Translations under genes and position numbers: made by a program | In this document: piece by piece, positions 1-8,233 of the stretch | Position numbering within the stretch: position 1 is the first letter of the stretch | Layout: each line of letters begins with the position of its first letter | The notes under the pieces: model-generated | What the model was told of the DNA's origin: nothing | The model's input: the letters and a program-made list of their open reading frames with translations, nothing else | The model's database searches: none | Source: Parabacteroides sp. An277 | GTDB taxonomy: Bacteria > Bacteroidota > Bacteroidia > Bacteroidales > Tannerellaceae | NCBI RefSeq assembly: GCF_002159645.1 | Contig: NZ_NFJB01000032.1 | Coordinates: forward strand, 1 to 36,575 | Length of the DNA: 36,575 nt | Direction: 5' to 3'

Positions 1-92
1 TTTGCGCAAATCTAAAGGATGACACCGATTCAACAGATGACCACCGATTTTTATTTTAGGCTACGCGGTTAATAGGTTAAATTTAAGAAATA

Positions 93-127
93 AATCTGTG
101 AAAATCTGTCTAATCTGTATAATCTGT
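93..127. repeat. Short AATCTGT direct repeats
   Basis: Four copies of AATCTGT begin at 93, 103, 112 and 121, spaced 9-10 bp. Similar runs turn up between genes in many bacterial genomes; this may be a relic. The rest of 1-226 is AT-rich and I see no gene in it. Confidence 0.5.
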
Positions 128-226
128 GTGCCATTTCGTGCTCATTTTTACTTTTTAACTTTTAATTTTTAATTGAACGACATGAAAAGAAGAAGGAAAT
201 TTGGAAGGTTTTGATTCAGACATTGA

Positions 227-1366
227 CTACGATATTGACGTCGATTGGGATGGTATGAGGCGTTCGGCCAGCAAAATGGTATTTTTCAGATAGGCATATT
301 CCTTCTCAAAATACTCAGAGAAGATGCCAGCGCCGAGATTTTCTTCAATCTGGCGGACAGACCAGAGTTTTCCGTTTTCCGTCTTGCACAGCTCCAATTG
401 AACTTCTTCGCGCAGGTTAATGACAAAAAGGGAGACTTGCTGCTTCACTTGCTCGTTCTCGAACGTATAGCGTACCAGCAATCGCGGCGTTACATTCGGC
501 AGGCAGTCTTTCAGTTTGACGAGCGCCTGGCGTACTGTGGCAGCGATAGTTTGGCGAAACAACACGTAGCGTTGGAAAGGATAATCCAATAACGAGGCGG
601 AAACCCAGGCGTGCGGATGGCGCGGCACCAGGTAAAGCATGCCTTTATAAAGCAAAACGACACGAACCACCGGATGGTAATATTTCTTCGGCAAGAGCCG
701 GCTGACGGAATAAGCGATACAACCAATGACGTTTCCTTGGTCATTCAAGACCGGCAACCACATCTCTTTCCTCAATCGTCCTTGGAGTAACCTTAAGCGG
801 ATTTGCTCGTACACCATGACCAGCAAGCCGATAATGATGCCGCTATCGCGATAGAGGAAACGAGTCCAGCGCACATCTTGCACGTTCTCTGGCAAAATGG
901 TATAAAATATAACCATGAATAAATGGAGCGTATAGAGATTCTGAAAGAGTTGCGCCACGAAATAAAACTCGTTGAGCGTCGTCAAAATATAAGTGCGCCG
1001 CGAAGCTGGCATCTTGCTACTCCGAATATGATGAAGAAAACCCTTTTGCGTAGCATGAAAGAAAATGAGCACAATCACCAACAAAATCTCTGCTATCAAC
1101 GGCGTATTGACTTGTAAGACCGGTTGAATGGGCAAAAATACCAAACAGATGGAATACAGCAAAAACGTCAGCAACGAAGGCATCAGCATAAATGCGTACA
1201 TATTGTCTTTCCGACGCAGATGAAAAAAGAACATACCGCCAATGCAGACTACGACCGCCACCACAAAAGCTGTCAGGTAGGATAAATAATTATCCAGAAA
1301 CAAAAACAGCAACCACGGCATAAGGCCGATGGCTTGATTCTCCCAACCTTTCTTGACCCGGTTCAT
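227..1366 (-). CDS. Multi-pass membrane protein with degenerate Nudix-like C-terminal domain
   Basis: A 379-residue protein. Roughly residues 12-200 contain five or six hydrophobic membrane segments separated by short basic loops. After about residue 205 the chain becomes soluble and starts like an isopentenyl-diphosphate-isomerase-type Nudix domain: a metal-poor 'VLNDQGNVIG' strand, then 'HPVVRVVLLYKGMLYLVPR'. The Nudix box (GX5EX7REUXEE) is not there; the corresponding stretch is 'RQTIAATVRQALVKL', without the paired glutamates. Hydrolase activity is therefore doubtful, and a binding or sensing role at the inner membrane is more likely (inference). The start ATG at 1366 follows a TATATTTG promoter element, so the gene is probably transcribed separately from lipA, which ends 66 bp upstream. 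The domain call is by eye; the function is unknown. Confidence 0.8.
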   Translation of the reverse strand: MNRVKKGWENQAIGLMPWLLFLFLDNYLSYLTAFVVAVVVCIGGMFFFHLRRKDNMYAFMLMPSLLTFLLYSICLVFLPIQPVLQVNTPLIAEILLVIVLIFFHATQKGFLHHIRSSKMPASRRTYILTTLNEFYFVAQLFQNLYTLHLFMVIFYTILPENVQDVRWTRFLYRDSGIIIGLLVMVYEQIRLRLLQGRLRKEMWLPVLNDQGNVIGCIAYSVSRLLPKKYYHPVVRVVLLYKGMLYLVPRHPHAWVSASLLDYPFQRYVLFRQTIAATVRQALVKLKDCLPNVTPRLLVRYTFENEQVKQQVSLFVINLREEVQLELCKTENGKLWSVRQIEENLGAGIFSEYFEKEYAYLKNTILLAERLIPSQSTSIS

Positions 1367-1397
1367 TGTTTTGCGTAATTAATTTTCGATAATAAAA

Positions 1398-1405
1398 CAA
1401 ATATA
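1398..1405 (-). promoter_or_regulatory. Bacteroidota -7 element TATATTTG for the membrane/Nudix-like gene
   Basis: On the minus strand TATATTTG matches TAnnTTTG and lies about 32 bp before the ATG at 1366. No good TTTG -33 element is seen at the expected distance. Confidence 0.5.
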
Positions 1406-1432
1406 CATCAAGAAAGGTTGTGAGTTTTTTTT

Positions 1433-2278
1433 CTAAACATGCTTTTCGGCATGATAAGAAGAACGAACAAGGGGCGCGCTTTCCACGTGTTTGAAACCCT
1501 TCTCCAATCCCTTCAAGCGATAGATTTCGAACTGGTCAGGATGAATATAGGCCGCGACGGGTATATTCTTCCGCGAGGGCTGAAGATATTGCCCGATGGT
1601 CAGCACTGAGACGCCCACGGCCAGCACGTCATCCATCAGTTCATACACTTCCGCCTCCGTCTCGCCCAATCCGACCATGATGCCCGTCTTGGCCGTTATG
1701 CCTCGCTGGGCAATATGCTGAAGGACTGCCAGACTCGTCTCATATTTCGCCGCGCTGCGCACTTCAGGGCTGATGCGGCGCACGGTCTCCATATTATGCG
1801 AGATAATTTCCGGCGCGGCTTCAATCACCTCATCGACCCATTCCAAGCGTCCTTGGAAATCAGGAATCAATACTTCGAGCGTCGTGGCAGGATTGATACG
1901 CTTGATGGCTCGAATAGTCGCTGCCCAATGTGATGCCCCTAAATCCGGCAAATCATCGCGGTCGACAGACGTAACGACGGCGTGCTTTAGTCCCATCAGG
2001 CGTATGCTTTCCGCCACCTCTTCCGGTTCTTTGGGATTCAACGGAAGCGGTTTCCCCGTCAACGTATTGCAGAAGCGACACGAACGGGTGCAGATGTCGC
2101 CGCCAATCATGAAAGTGGCCGTCCCTCGACTCCAGCATTCGCCCATGTTCGGGCATCGTCCGCTGGTACAAATCGTATGCAAGCAGTGAGATTCGACGAT
2201 GCGCTTCGTTTCCGTGAAATGTTCATTTCCACGAAGCCGGATCTTCAACCAATCCGGCTTCTTTATATGTACTGCCAT
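1433..2278 (-). CDS. lipA: Lipoyl synthase (radical SAM)
   Basis: LipA inserts two sulfur atoms into protein-bound octanoyl groups to make the lipoyl cofactor of 2-oxoacid dehydrogenases and the glycine cleavage system. The 281-residue protein has both cluster motifs: the auxiliary cluster CX4CX5C at C37, C42 and C48, and the radical-SAM CX3CX2C at C63, C67 and C70. Length is normal for the family, near the short end. The start ATG shares one base with the stop of the DPP-IV gene (TGATG), which indicates translational coupling and a two-gene operon. The pairing of a periplasmic peptidase with a cytosolic cofactor enzyme has no obvious metabolic logic. No lipB is visible in this window. Confidence 0.97.
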   Translation of the reverse strand: MAVHIKKPDWLKIRLRGNEHFTETKRIVESHCLHTICTSGRCPNMGECWSRGTATFMIGGDICTRSCRFCNTLTGKPLPLNPKEPEEVAESIRLMGLKHAVVTSVDRDDLPDLGASHWAATIRAIKRINPATTLEVLIPDFQGRLEWVDEVIEAAPEIISHNMETVRRISPEVRSAAKYETSLAVLQHIAQRGITAKTGIMVGLGETEAEVYELMDDVLAVGVSVLTIGQYLQPSRKNIPVAAYIHPDQFEIYRLKGLEKGFKHVESAPLVRSSYHAEKHV

Positions 2279-4452
2279 CAGAGATTCTCGAACAAATAAT
2301 TAGACATTTTGGTATAGAGATGGAACGTTGTATTGCCGCCATAAATCCCGTGGTTGCGGTCTTTATACAGGTGCATGTCGAACTGTTTGTTGGCCTGCAC
2401 GAGGGCTTCAGCGTATTGCAAGCTCTGGAGGAAATGCACGTTATCATCGGCCGAGCCATGAATCAAAAGTAGTTTGCCTTGCATCTCTTTAGCACGGAGA
2501 AGCGGCGATGTCTCGGCATATCCTTGTGCGTTCTCTTTCGGCGTGCGCATGAAGCGTTCGGTATAGACGGTGTCGTAATAACGCCAATCGGTCGGAGGCG
2601 CGACGGCAATTCCGACTTTAAACGTGCCTTTGCCTACGGTCAATGCCATCAATGTATTATAGCCACCGAAGCTCCAACCCCAAATTGCCATGCGGTCCTT
2701 ATCCACGTAAGGCAGTTTGCCCAATACCTGCGCCGCTTCCACTTGGTCTTGCGATTCAAGCAATCCCATCTTCATGTAAGTACATTTACGGAAAGCTTCG
2801 CCCCGGGCACCCGTACCGCGTCCATCCACGCAGACCACCAAGATGCCCTTCTCGGCCAAATAATATTCCCAGCCGAAGCCAAACGAATCGAGCACCTGTT
2901 GCGAGTTCGGTCCGCTGTATTGCGTCATCATGACAGGATATTTCTTATTCGCGTCGAAGTTCTTCGGCTTGATCATCCAAGCATTGAGTTCGTAGCCGGA
3001 AGCCGTCGTGACGGTAAAGAACTCTTTCGGAGAATAAGACAAGGCAGAGAGCTTCTTCGTGAGCGCGGCATTATCTTGCAAAGTACGGAGGACGCGGTTC
3101 TTCTTCGTTTCGTTTACCGTAATCTGCATCGGCGTATTCGCGGCGGAATAGCGGTTCACGTAATAAGCGAAGTTGGCGCTGAAGGTGGCACTATTGGTAC
3201 CTTCCTTCGTAGAGAGTTTCGTCTTGTTGCCTTTCGCGTCGATTTTATAGACCGAGCGGCGCATCGGGCTTTCCTCGGCCGATTCATAATAGGTCGTCTT
3301 CGTCGCTTCGTCGTAACCCAAGAGGCGCGTCACGTCCCAATTTCCTTTCGTCACTTGACGAAGCAAGACGCCCGTCGGCGAATAGAGATAGACGTGCGAA
3401 TAACCATCCTGCTCGCTCACATAGGTAAAGCCACTCTTATAGAAGCGGATAGACGAGAGCCATTCCGAGTCCACGTAGCATTTGTTTTCATCCTTCAAAA
3501 TCAATTTGGAAACACCGCTCTTCGGATTCACGTAATACATGTTCATCCGGTTCTGCTGCCGGTTGAGCGTCATCACAGCGAGTTGCGACGGGTCGGTCGT
3601 GAAAGTGATGCGCGGCACATAGCCATCGGCGTCCATCGGCACGTCAAGCTTCTTCGTGTCTTTCGACGAGAGATTGTAAGCCATCACCGAGACGGTCGAG
3701 TTCCGTTCGCCCGCATTCGGGTATTTATATTTATAATAGGAAGGATAGGTCCCATCGCCATACATTTGCATCGAAAATTCCGGCACTTCAGATTCGTCGG
3801 AGCGGACAAAGGCGAGAATTTCGCTGTCGGGCGACCAAGCCATGAGGTTCGTCACCGAAAACTCCTCTTCATACACCCAGTCCGTCACGCCGTTCAGCAC
3901 CTTGTTCAGCTCGCCGTCTTTCGTGATTTGAATTTCCGTATCGTAATCGAACTTGCGTATCCAGATATTATTGTTGGCCACGTAGGCACACATCCGCCCG
4001 TCGGGCGAGAAGGTCGGAATCATCTGCTTCGTTTTCGAGTCGCTCAGCGGCTTCACGTAGTTGCGACGTACATCGTAATCATACACCGTAGCCTTCGTCG
4101 AACGACGGTATATCGGTTCCACATCGCAGTAAATCAAGATATGATGCCCCGTGCTGCTGATGTCGTAATTGTCGAACGAGTTAAATCCGCATTCGCGCGC
4201 CGTCTCCACATTAAACAGCGTATCGACGGGCGTCCCCGTACGGTAAGCATACTTCACAATCATCGTCCGCTGCGGGTTCATCGCCGTATAATGTTCGCCG
4301 TCGGGCAGCGAGCGCATCTCACCCACGTTCGTCACTTGGCGGTACACGCCGTCTGTAATATCCTTCAGTTCCACAGGTTTCGTCCCGTTCTGGCTCCATG
4401 CGCCAGCCGCACAAACTGCCAGCGCCATCACCATTCCTATCTTTTTTCTCAT
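2278..4452 (-). CDS. Dipeptidyl peptidase IV (S9B family)
   Basis: A secreted or periplasmic serine exopeptidase that removes X-Pro or X-Ala dipeptides from peptide N-termini, typical of peptide-fermenting Bacteroidales. The open frame runs upstream to 4842, but only through the 42-bp repeat; the ATG at 4452 starts a clear signal peptide (MRKKIGMVMALAVCAAGAWS) and gives 724 residues, almost the length of Porphyromonas gingivalis DPP-IV (723). An N-terminal beta-propeller (DPPIV_N) is followed by the S9 hydrolase domain. The triad is visible: Ser594 in GWSFGG, Asp669 in HGSADDN, His701 in DRNHG, each one residue off the P. gingivalis numbering. A -7 element TATTTTTG lies 33 bp upstream. The gene is followed directly by lipA. 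Confidence 0.95.
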   Translation of the reverse strand: MRKKIGMVMALAVCAAGAWSQNGTKPVELKDITDGVYRQVTNVGEMRSLPDGEHYTAMNPQRTMIVKYAYRTGTPVDTLFNVETARECGFNSFDNYDISSTGHHILIYCDVEPIYRRSTKATVYDYDVRRNYVKPLSDSKTKQMIPTFSPDGRMCAYVANNNIWIRKFDYDTEIQITKDGELNKVLNGVTDWVYEEEFSVTNLMAWSPDSEILAFVRSDESEVPEFSMQMYGDGTYPSYYKYKYPNAGERNSTVSVMAYNLSSKDTKKLDVPMDADGYVPRITFTTDPSQLAVMTLNRQQNRMNMYYVNPKSGVSKLILKDENKCYVDSEWLSSIRFYKSGFTYVSEQDGYSHVYLYSPTGVLLRQVTKGNWDVTRLLGYDEATKTTYYESAEESPMRRSVYKIDAKGNKTKLSTKEGTNSATFSANFAYYVNRYSAANTPMQITVNETKKNRVLRTLQDNAALTKKLSALSYSPKEFFTVTTASGYELNAWMIKPKNFDANKKYPVMMTQYSGPNSQQVLDSFGFGWEYYLAEKGILVVCVDGRGTGARGEAFRKCTYMKMGLLESQDQVEAAQVLGKLPYVDKDRMAIWGWSFGGYNTLMALTVGKGTFKVGIAVAPPTDWRYYDTVYTERFMRTPKENAQGYAETSPLLRAKEMQGKLLLIHGSADDNVHFLQSLQYAEALVQANKQFDMHLYKDRNHGIYGGNTTFHLYTKMSNYLFENL

Positions 4453-4484
4453 GTTTCTTTGAATATTTATCGTTTTTCTGGGGG

Positions 4485-4492
4485 CAAAAATA
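4485..4492 (-). promoter_or_regulatory. -7 element TATTTTTG for the DPP-IV/lipA operon
   Basis: A minus-strand TAnnTTTG match 33 bp before the ATG at 4452. It supports that start over the longer frame through the repeat. No convincing -33 element is visible. Confidence 0.5.
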
Positions 4493-4598
4493 CATCTTTT
4501 TACTGAAGAATAAAGGATGAAGAGGGAAGAATTGCGGGCAAAACCCCGTTCTTCCGCCAGCCAACCGCCCGCTTTTCTCCCTTTTGGGATTTGAAAAA

Positions 4599-4850
4599 CG
4601 TGGGAAATGGCATTGCGTACACACAATGGGCTTCCAATCGCGTTGGAAATGGAATTGCGTCCACACAATGGGCTTCCAATCGCGTGGAAAATGGAATTGC
4701 GTCCGCACAATGGGCTTCCAATCGCGTGGAAAATGGAATTGCGTCCACACAACGGGCTTCCAATCACGTGGAAAATGGAATTGCGTCCGCACAATGGGCT
4801 TCCAATCGCGTGGAAAATGGGATTGCGTCCACGCAATCCCATTTTCCACG
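4599..4850. repeat. 42-bp tandem repeat array, five full copies, ending in a perfect hairpin
   Basis: The core AATGGGCTTCCAATCGCGTG recurs starting at 4625, 4667, 4709, 4751 and 4793, exactly 42 bp apart, after a partial copy from about 4599. Copies differ at only a few bases. Each unit contains two hairpins: TTCCA-N6-TGGAA, and an ATTG-N8-CAAT arm pair whose centre lies 22 bp further on. Because 42 is a multiple of 3 and the unit lacks stops, several frames stay open across it; none looks like a real protein. The array fills the divergent gap between the DPP-IV and aminotransferase promoters. Confidence 0.95.
4809..4850. repeat. Perfect 19-bp inverted repeat closing the 42-bp array
   Basis: CGTGGAAAATGGGATTGCG (4809-4827) and its exact reverse complement (4832-4850) flank the 4-base loop TCCA. 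The left arm belongs to the last 42-bp copy. No T-run follows on either strand, so it does not resemble a standard intrinsic terminator. Confidence 0.95.
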
Positions 4851-4924
4851 GCGTTCACCCTTCCATTTCTCAACCCGCAAGCACTTTGCAACGCATAGGA
4901 AGTAGAAGTTTCCCAAAATTGTCG

Positions 4925-4932
4925 TACTTTTG
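4925..4932 (+). promoter_or_regulatory. -7 element TACTTTTG for the MalY/PatB aminotransferase
   Basis: A TAnnTTTG match 26 bp before the chosen ATG at 4958. The usual TTTG about 20 bp further upstream is not seen. Confidence 0.5.
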
Positions 4933-4957
4933 ACGGCAAAAACAGGAATTGGACGAT

Positions 4958-6136
4958 ATGAAACAATACAATTTTGACGAAATAATCGAACGCCGCGGAA
5001 CGGATTGCGTGAAATACGACGGGATGGCAGAAGCGTTCGGCGGAAAACAGGGATTGATACCGCTTTGGGTGGCAGATATGGATTTTGCGACCCCGGATTT
5101 CATCGTAGAGGCCCTCAAACGGCGATGCGAGCATCCGATTTTCGGATACACCTTTGCGAACGACGCCTACTATGAAAGCATTCTTTCGTGGCTGGAATAC
5201 AAATATGAATGGAAAGCCGAGCGGGCATGGTTGACGTACATCCCAGGTATTGTGAAAGGAATTGCCTTTGCTCTGCAATGCTTTACGCGACCGGGCGACC
5301 GCGTGATTATCCAGCCTCCTGTCTATCATCCCTTCCGCTTGGTGCCCGAAGCGATGGAACGCGAAGTGGTGTACAATCCTTTGAAACTGATAAACGGACG
5401 ATACGAAATGGACTTCGCGCAATTAGAAGAAATCATCGACCCGCGGTGCAAGATACTGATACTTTCAAACCCGCACAATCCAGGTGGCGTAGTATGGAGC
5501 CGAGAGACATTAGCGCGGTTGGCTTCCATTTGCGCAAAGCATCATATCTTGGTGCTTTCCGATGAGATTCATGCCGAACTGACTTATCCGCCCTTCCGTC
5601 ACTATCCATTTGCTTCGGTTTCAGACGAGGCGGCGCGGAGCAGCATCTCTTTCATGGCGCCGAGCAAGACGTTCAACATCGCAGGCATCGTCAGTTCGTA
5701 TGCTATCGTGCCAGACGACAAACTGCGCACTACATTCTTCCGTTTCCTCGAAGCTGGCGAGTTCAACGCCGGAACCATTTTTGCATACGAAGCAACCACA
5801 GCAGCCTATACGCAGGGCGCGGAATGGTTGCAGCAAATGAGAGCCTATGTAATGGATAACGTGCGCTACGTAAATACCTATCTGCAGCAACATATCCCGC
5901 AGATAAAAGCCTATCTGCCCGAAGCCTCGTTCCTCGTCTGGCTGGATTGCCGGGATTTAAACCTCCCCCAGGAAGAATTGGTGAAGCTGTTCACCGACCG
6001 GGCGGGCTTGGCACTCAACGACGGAAGCATGTTTGGCCCCGGCGGCGAAGGACACATGCGGCTGAACGTGGGTTGCCCGCGTTCGACGCTCGAAAAAGCG
6101 ATGTCAGCTCTCGAAAAAGTTTTTAATCAGAAATAA
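4958..6136 (+). CDS. MalY/PatB-type PLP-dependent aminotransferase (probable cystathionine beta-lyase)
   Basis: A fold-type I PLP enzyme of the MalY/PatB group, which usually cleaves the C-S bond of cystathionine or cysteine, giving homocysteine or sulfide, pyruvate and ammonia; some members only transaminate. In the 392-residue protein the PLP lysine is K237 in 'APSKTFN', the pyridine-nitrogen aspartate is D202 in 'SDEIHAEL', and the substrate-side 'SNPHNPGG' and N-terminal 'PLWVADMDF' signatures are present. I chose the ATG at 4958; a TTG nine bases upstream keeps the frame open but adds only three residues. A TACTTTTG element lies just upstream. The gene is followed by a separate promoter for slyD, so it is probably monocistronic. 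The family is firm; the physiological substrate is not shown. Confidence 0.93.
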   Translation: MKQYNFDEIIERRGTDCVKYDGMAEAFGGKQGLIPLWVADMDFATPDFIVEALKRRCEHPIFGYTFANDAYYESILSWLEYKYEWKAERAWLTYIPGIVKGIAFALQCFTRPGDRVIIQPPVYHPFRLVPEAMEREVVYNPLKLINGRYEMDFAQLEEIIDPRCKILILSNPHNPGGVVWSRETLARLASICAKHHILVLSDEIHAELTYPPFRHYPFASVSDEAARSSISFMAPSKTFNIAGIVSSYAIVPDDKLRTTFFRFLEAGEFNAGTIFAYEATTAAYTQGAEWLQQMRAYVMDNVRYVNTYLQQHIPQIKAYLPEASFLVWLDCRDLNLPQEELVKLFTDRAGLALNDGSMFGPGGEGHMRLNVGCPRSTLEKAMSALEKVFNQK

Positions 6137-6141
6137 TATCG

Positions 6142-6149
6142 TACCTTTG
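6142..6149 (+). promoter_or_regulatory. -7 element TACCTTTG for the slyD-aroC-folK operon
   Basis: A TAnnTTTG match starting six bases after the aminotransferase stop and about 52 bp before the slyD ATG. Confidence 0.55.
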
Positions 6150-6200
6150 CGGCACAATGATTTGAGTGTTTAAGTTTTAATTTTTTAGCATAGAAACAAG

Positions 6201-6782
6201 ATGAAAATTACAGCGAACAAATTCGTGGCGGTCATTTACGACCTAATCGTAGGCGAAGGAGAAGAACAAGAGTTGATGGAAAAGGCAACGCGTGAAGTAC
6301 CTTTGAAATTCATCTACGGAACGGGCATGATGATTCCCGCCTTCGAAAACGCCCTGTTGGGACTGGAAACAGGTGATAAATTTGACTTTTCAATCGCGCC
6401 GGAAAATGCCTACGGCGAATACAAAGAAGAGAATGTGTTGGAACTGCCTAAACATATCTTCGAAATCGACGGGAAGTTCGACAGCGAAATGGTCAAGGAG
6501 GGGAATACGCTCCCAATGATGACAGCCGACGGACAGCATGTAAACGGCTCGGTCCTGGAAGTAAAAAACGAGGCTATCGTCATGGACTTTAATCATCCTT
6601 TGGCAGGCGAAACTTTGCATTTCATCGGTGAGGTGATAGACGTCCACGATCCTTCTGCCGAGGAAATCGCTGCGTTAACTGCGCCAGCCGGCGGATGTGG
6701 TTGCGGATGCGATAGTTGCGGCGGCGGTTGCGCGGACCATGCCGGGAATGATGGCGGATGCGGTTGCGGAGGATGTCATTGA
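6201..6782 (+). CDS. slyD: SlyD-like FKBP peptidyl-prolyl isomerase with Cys-rich metal-binding tail
   Basis: A cytosolic FKBP-type cis/trans prolyl isomerase and chaperone of 193 residues. The N-terminal FKBP half shows 'YDL...', '[19 protein letters not shown]' and '[17 protein letters not shown]', with the insert-in-flap segment around residues 70-125, as in SlyD. The last 30 residues are a Gly/Cys tail with eight cysteines in CGCGC, CXXXC and CGCGGCH patterns plus two histidines, a likely binding site for Ni, Zn or another soft metal. In E. coli SlyD the tail feeds nickel to hydrogenase; no hydrogenase is visible here. The stop overlaps the aroC start by one base (TGATG), so the two are translationally coupled. 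Confidence 0.93.
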   Translation: MKITANKFVAVIYDLIVGEGEEQELMEKATREVPLKFIYGTGMMIPAFENALLGLETGDKFDFSIAPENAYGEYKEENVLELPKHIFEIDGKFDSEMVKEGNTLPMMTADGQHVNGSVLEVKNEAIVMDFNHPLAGETLHFIGEVIDVHDPSAEEIAALTAPAGGCGCGCDSCGGGCADHAGNDGGCGCGGCH

Positions 6783-7852
6783 TGAATACATTCGGCACAC
6801 TGTTTCGGCTCACCTCTTTTGGCGAATCACACGGCCCGGGCATCGGTGGCGTTATCGACGGTTGCCCGCCGGGCTTCGCACTCGATTTGGAAGCGATTCA
6901 ACGTGAACTCAGCCGGCGGAAACCTGGTCAGTCGCGCCTCACGACTCCCCGAAAAGAAGACGATGAGGTGCAATTCCTTTCCGGCCTCTATCAGGGGAAG
7001 ACAACGGGGACGCCCATCGGCTTCATTGTCTGGAACCGCAACCAGCATTCCGCAGATTATGACGATATCGCGAAAGTGTATCGGCCCTCGCACGCGGATT
7101 TTACGTATGAAGCCAAGTATGGGCTACGCGATCCACGAGGCGGCGGACGTTCCTCCGCGCGCGAGACGATTTCCCGTTGTGTCGCTGGGGCTGTCGCCAA
7201 ACAAATCTTAGCGGCCAAGGGGATAAACATCTTCGCGTACACGTCGCAAGTGGGGAATATCCGCTTGGAAGGTTCCTACAAGGATTACGACCACAGCCAG
7301 ATAGAGGCGAACGCCGTGCGTTGTCCGGATAGGCAGAAAGCGGCTGAAATGGAATCCCTCATCCTGCGGGTAAAGAGCGAGGGCGACACCATCGGTGGCG
7401 TCATTACCGGCGTCATTACCGGCGCTCCGGCAGGCTTGGGCGAACCGGTTTTTGGCAAGTTGCATGCGGCATTGGGTTCGGCCATGCTTTCGATTAACGC
7501 CGTGAAAGGTTTCGAGTATGGCGACGGTTTCGACGCCGCGCTTTACCGGGGGAGCGAACGCAACGATATTTTCTATAACGACCAGGGGAAAATCAACGTC
7601 CGCACGAATCATTCGGGTGGTATCCAAGGCGGAATCTCGAACGGGCAGGATATTTATTTCCGGGTTGCCTTCAAATCGGTTGCCACCATCCTGCGGGAAC
7701 AAGAAACGGTGGACCGCGAAGGCCACGACACGCTCCTGAAGGCTCGCGGACGGCATGACCCTTGCGTGTTGCCGCGCGCAGTCCCGATTGTGGAATCGAT
7801 GGCTTCCCTCGTGATGCTGGATTATTGGCTGCAACAAGAAGCGTATAAATAA
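6782..7852 (+). CDS. aroC: Chorismate synthase
   Basis: Catalyses the last shikimate step, 5-enolpyruvylshikimate-3-phosphate to chorismate, using reduced FMN. The family signatures are present: 'FGESHG' near the N-terminus, 'RPSHADFTY' and '[13 protein letters not shown]' around residues 100-125, and the C-terminal '[16 protein letters not shown]'. The 356-residue length is typical. The frame is open a little further upstream, but the ATG at 6782 matches the conserved [18 protein letters not shown] start and overlaps the slyD stop. The folK-like gene begins directly after the stop with no spacer. Chorismate also supplies p-aminobenzoate for folate, so the aroC-folK link is metabolically sensible (inference). 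Confidence 0.98.
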   Translation: MNTFGTLFRLTSFGESHGPGIGGVIDGCPPGFALDLEAIQRELSRRKPGQSRLTTPRKEDDEVQFLSGLYQGKTTGTPIGFIVWNRNQHSADYDDIAKVYRPSHADFTYEAKYGLRDPRGGGRSSARETISRCVAGAVAKQILAAKGINIFAYTSQVGNIRLEGSYKDYDHSQIEANAVRCPDRQKAAEMESLILRVKSEGDTIGGVITGVITGAPAGLGEPVFGKLHAALGSAMLSINAVKGFEYGDGFDAALYRGSERNDIFYNDQGKINVRTNHSGGIQGGISNGQDIYFRVAFKSVATILREQETVDREGHDTLLKARGRHDPCVLPRAVPIVESMASLVMLDYWLQQEAYK

Positions 7853-8233
7853 ATGAATCGAATTCTGATTGCTATCGGCTCGAACTACGACGCCGCGCGG
7901 AACATGGCAGCGGCTTGCCAACGGCTGGAAGAGCTGCTGCCGGGTATCTGCTGGTCGGCCGTCTTGCGGACGCGTCCGGTAGATTGTCCGCGCGCCGATT
8001 TCTTTCTGAATCGCTTAGGGGAGGCGGTCACGCCGCTTTCGGCTTCCAAACTGACCGGTTTATTCAAGCAAATAGAACGACAGTTCGGCCGCACGCCTGA
8101 GCACAAAAAAAAGGGCATCATCTCGTTGGATATCGACTTGCTCCAATGGAATGATGCCCTTCTTAAACCCGAAGACTTCCGCAGGCCTTACGTTCAATCG
8201 GGCTTGCTCTCCCTTAATACGACACACAAATAA
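7853..8233 (+). CDS. folK: Short FolK-like protein (dihydropteridine pyrophosphokinase family)
   Basis: Resembles 2-amino-4-hydroxy-6-hydroxymethyldihydropteridine pyrophosphokinase, which prepares the pterin for dihydropteroate synthase. Visible family features are the N-terminal 'IAIGSN', the mid 'FLNRL' strand, 'IERQFGR' and the metal-binding 'DIDLL' motif late in the chain. At 126 residues it is about 30 shorter than the usual 155-160, the C-terminus ending soon after the DIDLL region, so it may be a paralogue with altered activity. Its ATG follows the aroC TAA immediately. The last 40 bases overlap the end of the convergent GT2 gene. An inverted repeat (AAGGGCATCAT at 8111-8121 and ATGATGCCCTT at 8151-8161) sits inside the coding sequence. 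Confidence 0.8.
   Translation: MNRILIAIGSNYDAARNMAAACQRLEELLPGICWSAVLRTRPVDCPRADFFLNRLGEAVTPLSASKLTGLFKQIERQFGRTPEHKKKGIISLDIDLLQWNDALLKPEDFRRPYVQSGLLSLNTTHK

Noticed and set aside
2479-4506. A 675-codon open frame on the plus strand opposite DPP-IV
   Set aside because: It is rich in Arg and His with no recognisable domain and lies entirely antisense to a gene with a full catalytic triad; it reflects GC-rich codon use in DPP-IV.
4599-4850. CRISPR array at the tandem repeats (also considered at 11475-11698 and 21740-21931)
   Set aside because: Units are contiguous with no unique spacers, and no cas gene is in the window.
4500-5422. Several open frames of 87-367 codons across the 42-bp repeat
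   Set aside because: They exist because the 42-bp unit has no stops and a length divisible by three. The peptides are simple 14-residue repeats without a start signal, and the minus-strand ones also run through real genes.
8111-8161. Inverted repeat inside folK as a terminator
   Set aside because: The loop is 29 bases, it lies well inside the coding sequence, and no T-run follows on the plus strand.
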